Shown: positions 6,515 to 9,838 of the stretch, one piece after another
How the letters are laid out: every line of letters begins with the position of its first letter
Numbering within the stretch: position 1 is the stretch's first letter
NCBI GenBank assembly: GCA_934403665.1
Contig: CAKRUL010000021.1
Coordinates: forward strand, 1 to 9,838
DNA from: an uncultured Clostridia bacterium
GTDB lineage: Bacteria > Bacillota_A > Clostridia > UMGS1840 > HGM11507
Reading direction: 5' to 3'
DNA length: 9,838 nt
Program-made: the position numbers and the translations under genes
Notes under the pieces: generated by a model
What the model was told of the DNA's origin: nothing
Seen by the model: only the letters and a program-made list of their open reading frames with translations
Database searches by the model: none

Positions 6515-6530
6515 GTTAGCTATTGCTAAC
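6515..6530. promoter_or_regulatory. DtxR-type operator in the feoA leader
   Basis: GTTAGC-TATT-GCTAAC is a perfect dyad 21 bases before the feoA ribosome binding site. An extra TTAGC half-site at 6509-6513 lies two bases from it in the same orientation, so more than one repressor dimer may bind. Confidence 0.8.
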
Positions 6531-6548
6531 TTAATGCGTTAAAAAATG

Positions 6549-6564
6549 GTTAGCAACCTCTAAC
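6549..6564. promoter_or_regulatory. DtxR-type operator at the feoA transcription start
   Basis: GTTAGC-AACC-TCTAAC differs by one base from the site at 6208-6223. With flanking bases it reads GGTTAG-N6-CTAACC. It lies just downstream of the predicted feoA -10 element and should block initiation when occupied. Confidence 0.8.
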
Positions 6565-6572
6565 CAATTAAT

Positions 6573-6601
6573 AGTGTACTCGTTTCCGTTTCATTTATCA
6601 A
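6573..6601 (-). promoter_or_regulatory. Promoter of feoA
   Basis: On the minus strand TTGATA (complement of 6596-6601) and TACACT (complement of 6573-6578) are separated by 17 bases. Transcription would begin near 6566, at the edge of the operator at 6549-6564. Confidence 0.6.
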
Positions 6602-6620
6602 CCCTATTTTACAAAAAAAG

Positions 6621-6639
6621 TCTAACAAAATGTCTAACA
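6621..6639. repeat. Tandem TCTAACA half-sites in the feoA/repressor intergenic region
   Basis: TCTAACA occurs at 6621-6627 and again at 6633-6639, 12 bases apart, in the AT-rich stretch between the two divergent promoters. The CTAAC core equals one arm of the neighbouring operator dyads, so these may be weak accessory binding sites. They could also be chance in AT-rich DNA. Confidence 0.4.
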
Positions 6640-6651
6640 TGGAGTGAAGCA

Positions 6652-6697
6652 TTGATTTTCTACCCTAAAGATGCTATCATAGTTAGCAATGGCTTAT
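6652..6697 (+). promoter_or_regulatory. Promoter and operator of the metal-dependent repressor gene
   Basis: TTGATT (6652-6657) and TATCAT (6675-6680) are separated by 17 bases. The expected start near 6687 lies within GTTAGC-AATG-GCTTAT (6682-6697), a version of the feo dyad with one perfect and one degenerate arm. A weaker site at its own start is what negative autoregulation would look like. Confidence 0.65.
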
Positions 6698-6728
6698 TCA
6701 GAATCCTATGCTCTGGGAGGTGTAATTT

Positions 6729-7103
6729 ATGTCCCTTAAAGAATCAGGCGAGATGTATCTTGAAACCATCTATATTTTAACGAATTCGCAAAATGCTGTT
6801 CGCTCTGTTGATGTTGCGGAATATATGAATTTTACGAAGCCAAGCGTCAGCCGCGGCGTAGGACTTCTGAAAGAACAGGGATATATTGTGGTTGATAATG
6901 ATGGTTATCTTACCCTTACAGAAGAAGGGACTGCTCTGGGCAAAAGGATATATGAACGCCATACCGTATTAACGGAACTGCTGAAAGCAATCGGTGTTGA
7001 TGATGAAACTGCTGCTGCCGATGCTTGCCGCATTGAACACGTTATTAGTGAGAAAACTTTTGACAGTATCAAAAAATATTCTTCAAAACTACAGAAATTG
7101 TAA
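6729..7103 (+). CDS. DtxR/IdeR-type iron-dependent transcriptional repressor
   Basis: The product has 124 residues: a winged helix (about 1-65, recognition helix near KPSVSRGVGLLKEQG) and a metal-binding and dimerisation domain (66-124). The C-terminal SH3-like domain of DtxR is absent, as in MntR. The primary-site ligands are those of iron-sensing DtxR (Met10, Cys102, Glu105, His106) and not those of MntR: Met9 replaces the manganese-type Asp, and the ACRIEH stretch supplies Cys100, Glu103 and His104. His78 is kept, but the ancillary His and Glu of DtxR appear as Ala96 and Thr82. Divergent from feoA and surrounded by GTTAGC-N4-GCTAAC dyads, it should repress feo when loaded with Fe(II). GGGAGG is eight bases before the ATG. 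No symbol is given because it may be locally named feo regulator, IdeR or MntR. Confidence 0.92.
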   Translation: MSLKESGEMYLETIYILTNSQNAVRSVDVAEYMNFTKPSVSRGVGLLKEQGYIVVDNDGYLTLTEEGTALGKRIYERHTVLTELLKAIGVDDETAAADACRIEHVISEKTFDSIKKYSSKLQKL

Positions 7104-7139
7104 ATAATCGGCAGGAAGTTCATTCCCTGCCGATTATTT
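7102..7139. terminator. Bidirectional terminator between the repressor gene and tnpV
   Basis: AAATAATCGGCAGG (7102-7115) pairs perfectly with CCTGCCGATTATTT (7126-7139), a 14-base stem with a 10-base loop. The left arm overlaps the repressor stop codon, and the right arm ends three bases before the tnpV stop. T-rich arm ends serve both strands. Confidence 0.85.
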
Positions 7140-7141
7140 GT

Positions 7142-7521
7142 TTATGCGAAGATTATCTCTTTCCCCACGATTTCCCTTACACAAGCTTGTATATTGTTCA
7201 TCATTCGTGTCCACTCTAAAGAGTTTTCCGCCTTTAGTTGCTCTGTGATATCTTGCGCCTGTTTCATCTGTTCTATGAGCCTTTCATAGCAGTGTCCGTT
7301 GCCTGTTGATTAACGGCAGCAAGGTAAACGTTCAGCCTGCCGCTTGTAAGCAGGGTTATGTAGGTCGCTTTGCGGTATTCTTTCAGATACCGCAAGTGCC
7401 GTTGTCCCCACAAACCGATAGGTTGTTCTTTTTTGTTTGGTAAGATAAGACAAGGAAGATAATAATCTCCTTGCAACTCATACCAAAGACCATTGTTTTC
7501 GTCATAAATGTACTTGTCCAT
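7142..7521 (-). pseudogene. tnpV: TnpV transposon protein, disrupted by a 2-base frameshift
   Basis: The first 76 or so codons, from the ATG at 7521 (GGAGG eight bases before), read as TnpV: a YELQGDYYLPCLILP segment, then EQPIGLWGQRHLRYLKEY and YITLLTSGRLNVYLA. After QQATD the frame runs to a stop at 7273-7275. The missing C-terminal part continues in another frame as CYERLIEQMKQAQDITEQL, then about 30 more residues to TAA at 7142-7144. The break coincides with an ACAC on the minus strand (7292-7295); removing one AC restores a normal full-length protein of about 125 residues. TnpV accompanies site-specific recombinase transposons of the Tn4451 type and has no established function. No recombinase remains beside it. 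Confidence 0.85.
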
Positions 7522-7808
7522 TTTGAAATCCTCCAGCATAATATATTCGCACATAGGTCACAGTTCTCCGATTGCCGCACTTTGTTATATCTTATTATGA
7601 GATTTTCTTGCCCTTGAATTTGCCTTTATTAGCGCTCGGGGAAAGAGTAAACTTGTGTGAAATCATATAAAGGATACTGCACTTCCGGAAGATGTTGCCC
7701 ACCGTATGGATCAATTAAGTGTGTGGGCTGCGGTTGGCCGCCGACTCTACGTAACGTCGATTGCTTTTTTTCAGGCGGATCTGTTACACTGTATCCGGAG
7801 GTGAAAAA
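7522..7808. other. Intergenic region between tnpV and the XRE-desulfoferrodoxin gene
   Basis: No convincing gene was found. The minus strand has an open frame here (stop at 7629) whose last 30 residues look protein-like, but it has no family match I know and no usable start. A TTGCTT/TACACT pair (7761-7790) would start transcription on top of the ribosome binding site of the next gene, so the true promoter of that gene is not identified. Confidence 0.5.
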
Positions 7809-8393
7809 ATGGACTGCGAAAAGATGGGAAATCTGATCTGTGAACTTCGGAAAGGAAAGGGGCTTACGCAGAAGGAACTGGGAGATTTGCTGCATGTCAG
7901 CGACAAAACCGTTTCTAAATGGGAGCGTGGATTGGGCTGTCCGGAGGTTTCGCTTCTGCCCCGATTATCCGGGATTTTAGGCGTTGCGGCGGAAAAGCTG
8001 CTTTCCGGCGAGTTGGGCAAAAATGTGTTTGAAGGAGGAAATATGAAGCAATCGAAATTCTATATATGTCCCCTGTGCGGAAACCTTTTGATTTCCGCAC
8101 AGGGAGCGGAAATTTCCTGCTGCGGAAGAACGTTAGAGGCTTCGGATCCGAAAAAGGCGGAAGACGAGGAAAAATTATCCGTGGAACGGATTGAAAACGA
8201 CTACTTTATTACATCGGAGCATGAGATGGCAAAGGAGCATCATATTTCTTTTGTTGCTTTGCTGACAGGCGATACCTTAATCCTGCGCAGGCAGTATCCG
8301 GAATGGGATCTGCAGGTGCGGATTCCTCAGGTGGGGCACGGTATGCTGATCTGGCACTGTGTAAAACACGGAACGTTCTATCAGTTGGTATAA
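7809..8393 (+). CDS. XRE-family regulator fused to a desulfoferrodoxin-like domain
   Basis: The product has 194 residues; GGAGGTG lies six bases before the ATG. Residues 5-65 are an XRE helix-turn-helix (LTQKELGDLLHVSDKTVSKWERG). From residue 83 the sequence follows desulfoferrodoxin: FYICPLCGN with C87 and C90, then C104-C105 in ISCCGRTLE, matching the Fe(Cys)4 desulforedoxin centre. Next comes a superoxide-reductase-like domain with H138-EMAKE-H144 (same spacing as HPMTEEH) and C184-VK-H187 (as in CNLH). The place of the EKHxP motif reads EKLSV (121-125), so one His ligand of the catalytic iron appears to be lost. Known desulfoferrodoxins reduce superoxide in anaerobes; here a redox- or oxygen-sensing repressor seems likelier than a full enzyme. 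An internal ribosome binding site and ATG at 8043 could also yield the second domain alone. Confidence 0.85.
   Translation: MDCEKMGNLICELRKGKGLTQKELGDLLHVSDKTVSKWERGLGCPEVSLLPRLSGILGVAAEKLLSGELGKNVFEGGNMKQSKFYICPLCGNLLISAQGAEISCCGRTLEASDPKKAEDEEKLSVERIENDYFITSEHEMAKEHHISFVALLTGDTLILRRQYPEWDLQVRIPQVGHGMLIWHCVKHGTFYQLV
8032..8045 (+). promoter_or_regulatory. Internal ribosome binding site and ATG at the domain border
   Basis: AAGGAGG at 8032-8038 is four bases before an in-frame ATG at 8043, codon 79 of the fused gene. Translation from here would give a 116-residue protein beginning MKQSKFYICPLCGN, the normal beginning of a free desulfoferrodoxin-like protein. The ribosome binding site codes for the linker residues FEGGN in the fusion, so coincidence cannot be excluded. 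Confidence 0.55.
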
Positions 8394-8461
8394 AAAGCAG
8401 GAAGCCGAGAGAGCGAAAATAAAGAATTTCCGGAAAAGACATTGCGTTTTTGTGAAATGAG

Positions 8462-8490
8462 AAAAGCTGCGGAACATTGCCGCAGCTTTT
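8462..8490. terminator. Bidirectional terminator between the XRE fusion gene and rodA
   Basis: AAAAGCTGCGG (8462-8472) pairs perfectly with CCGCAGCTTTT (8480-8490) around a seven-base loop, followed by T on the plus strand. It sits between two convergent genes and can serve both. Confidence 0.85.
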
Positions 8491-8508
8491 TGCGTGAGGA
8501 AAAGGTTG

Positions 8509-9621
8509 TTAAAAGTTGATGAGTTTGCTTCGGATGCAGACGTTAAGCGCCAAGGCCAAAGCGATCATATTCATCAGGACGGAACTGCCTCCCGAACTGA
8601 TAAAGGGAAGGGTGATTCCGGTTACGGGCATTACGCCCATAGTCATGCCGATGTTTTCAAAGATTTGGAAGAAGAACATTGCCAGTATTCCGTAAACGAT
8701 CAGCATTCCGTAGAGATCCTTTGTGTTGGTTGCCACGCGGAACAGCCTATACAGCATAAGGGCATACAGCAGAATAACCGCAGCGGCTCCTAAGAAGCCA
8801 AGCTCTTCGCCGATGACCGAGAAAATAAAGTCGGAATCCTGAACCGGCAGGAAGTCCAATTCTTTCTGGGTTCCCTCGAACAAGCCCTTTCCGGATACTC
8901 CGCCGGATCCGATGGCGACTTTTGAATTCCAGACTTGCCAGTTTTCTTTGATGGACAAGTCATTTTGGTGGAAAAATCCATAGATTCTTTTCTTCTGATA
9001 ATCTTTCATTAAGAGGTAGGCAACGGGCGTTAAAGCGGCTATGGCTAAAATAATACGCCGGTACAGTTTTAAATCCACGCCGGCGACGAAGATCATCGCA
9101 AAGGCGATGAAGCACATGACCAGTGCGTTGCCCAGGTCACTTTGCAGCAGAACTACGATACCGATAAAAGGGCAGATATAGAGTCCTGCAGAGGCCAGTC
9201 CCTTTAAAGTATCCAGAGATTCCCTGTTCCTGGAAAGATATGCGGAGAAAAAAAGAATAAAGGCAATTTTTACAAGTTCTACAGGCTGAAATGTTATGGA
9301 GCCGAACTTCAGCCAGGCTCGGCTTCCGTATTGTTCCAGCCCGAGGCCGGGGATAAAAACGGTTAGAAGCAATACAATCGAAGCCGCATAGAAAATCTTT
9401 TCCCATCTCTCAAATTTCTGATAGTCGAAAAGAAGCGTTATAAAGAGCCCGATATATCCTAATACAAATGCAATCAGCTGAATTTTCATACCGCGTGTGA
9501 AATTAAAGCTTCCGTCGTATGCGGTGCTTCCGATCATTACGATGCTGATAGCCGCAAAAATTACAGGTATTATAAGTAATGTTTTATCGATATTTTTGAT
9601 CAGCGAACCAAAATACTTCAT
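8509..9621 (-). CDS. rodA: RodA/FtsW-family peptidoglycan glycosyltransferase
   Basis: The product has 370 residues with about ten membrane helices. Family signatures are present in order: SRAWLKFGSITFQPVELVKI (100-119), LLQSDLGNALV (158-168), the extracellular GKGLFEGTQ and FLPVQDSDFIFSVIGEELG (to 274, with Asp264 in the place of the essential Asp), and GVMPVTGITLPFISSGGSS (329-347). SEDS proteins of this kind polymerise lipid II into glycan strands with a partner class B PBP; RodA serves cell elongation. The FtsW or SpoVE alternative is less likely given the short cytoplasmic N-terminus and GMTMGVMPVTG. The ATG directly abuts the stop codon of the upstream cell-wall-binding gene (TGAATG), and its AAGGTG ribosome binding site lies inside that gene, so expression is probably coupled. 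Confidence 0.93.
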   Translation of the reverse strand: MKYFGSLIKNIDKTLLIIPVIFAAISIVMIGSTAYDGSFNFTRGMKIQLIAFVLGYIGLFITLLFDYQKFERWEKIFYAASIVLLLTVFIPGLGLEQYGSRAWLKFGSITFQPVELVKIAFILFFSAYLSRNRESLDTLKGLASAGLYICPFIGIVVLLQSDLGNALVMCFIAFAMIFVAGVDLKLYRRIILAIAALTPVAYLLMKDYQKKRIYGFFHQNDLSIKENWQVWNSKVAIGSGGVSGKGLFEGTQKELDFLPVQDSDFIFSVIGEELGFLGAAAVILLYALMLYRLFRVATNTKDLYGMLIVYGILAMFFFQIFENIGMTMGVMPVTGITLPFISSGGSSVLMNMIALALALNVCIRSKLINF

Positions 9622-9838
9622 TCACGCACCTTCATTCTGCTTGACATAATTTCCGCTTTCCTGATAGATCGGCTTAGTTTCTGTCGCAACACCATTGGAA
9701 TCAAATTTATATGTTTTTCCGTCAACACTGGTTGTTGTGCTGACCAGCATCACTCCGGAACTGGTAAAATAATATTTTTTCCCATTGAGGGTCAGCCAGC
9801 CGGTTTTCATTTTTCCGTCGTCGGGAGCAAAATAGTAC
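9622..9838 (-). CDS. Cell-wall-binding repeat surface protein, C-terminal part (cut by window edge)
   Basis: Only the last 72 codons are in the window; the frame is open to the right edge, so the start is missing. The visible part has repeats of the choline/glucan-binding type: YYFAPDDGKMKTGWLTLNGK and KKYYFTSSGVMLV, followed by a third degenerate unit DGKTYKFDSNGVA and a short polar tail. Such repeats of about 20 residues with GW and YYF anchor secreted proteins to wall polymers. The catalytic or functional N-terminal domain lies outside. It ends exactly at the rodA start codon, which suggests an operon for envelope functions. Confidence 0.85.
   Translation of the reverse strand, partial: YYFAPDDGKMKTGWLTLNGKKYYFTSSGVMLVSTTTSVDGKTYKFDSNGVATETKPIYQESGNYVKQNEGA

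Noticed and set aside
7629..7740. Minus-strand peptide with DPYGGQHLPEVQYPLYDF
   Set aside because: It reads like a protein but has no start, no ribosome binding site and no family that I can name.
7761..7790. TTGCTT/TACACT as promoter for the XRE fusion gene
   Set aside because: The predicted start would fall on the ribosome binding site itself, and both hexamers are weak.
1..9838. CRISPR array, tRNA, rRNA or riboswitch
   Set aside because: No regularly spaced repeats, cloverleaf-like segments, rRNA-like stretches or recognisable riboswitch core were seen on reading both strands; no covariance-model search was possible.

Overview
The window looks like a low-to-moderate GC Firmicute, most likely an anaerobic gut Clostridia-type chromosome (Eubacteriales). 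The basis is AGGAGG ribosome binding sites before nearly every gene, TnpV and cysteine-rich KTR proteins of clostridial conjugative elements, a FeoB-associated Cys-rich protein, a desulfoferrodoxin-like domain, and a surface protein with cell-wall-binding repeats. This is inferred from protein families, not from a database search.

Layout. (1) 1-480 is eroded mobile DNA: the first 14 codons of a low-molecular-weight tyrosine phosphatase run in frame into an internal piece of TnpV. (2) 506-1396 (+) encodes a helix-turn-helix/Fic AMP-transferase fusion behind an extended -10 promoter that overlaps a 15-base palindrome. It converges, through a bidirectional terminator at 1560-1604, with (3) a two-gene minus-strand unit: an AAA ATPase with a DUF4143-type C-terminus (2107-3324) and a 91-residue protein of unknown function (1804-2079). 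Next come (4) a terminator, an IS3-type transposase remnant and a KTR protein (3520-3930).

(5) 3961-7103 is a ferrous iron uptake locus: FeoB-associated protein, FeoB and FeoA on the minus strand, and a divergent DtxR-type repressor on the plus strand. Three close copies and one half-degenerate copy of the dyad GTTAGC-N4-GCTAAC lie at the promoters and between feoA and feoB. The repressor keeps the iron-type ligand set (Met9, Cys100, Glu103, His104). Together these describe a self-contained circuit in which Fe(II)-loaded repressor should shut off uptake and probably its own gene. A hairpin with a T run separates feoA from feoB.

(6) 7142-7521 (-) is a tnpV gene broken by a 2-base duplication. 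TnpV pieces therefore lie on both sides of the accessory block (about 139-7521). (7) 7809-8393 (+) fuses an XRE-type DNA-binding domain to a desulfoferrodoxin/superoxide-reductase-like module, with a strong internal ribosome binding site and ATG exactly at the domain border. (8) 8509-9838 (-) returns to core cell-envelope genes: a RodA/FtsW-family glycosyltransferase directly abutting the 3' end of a cell-wall-binding repeat protein that runs off the window.

The most unusual items are the XRE-desulfoferrodoxin fusion with its internal start and a missing His ligand, the complete Feo operator set, the HTH-Fic gene with its promoter palindrome, and the phosphatase/TnpV chimera.
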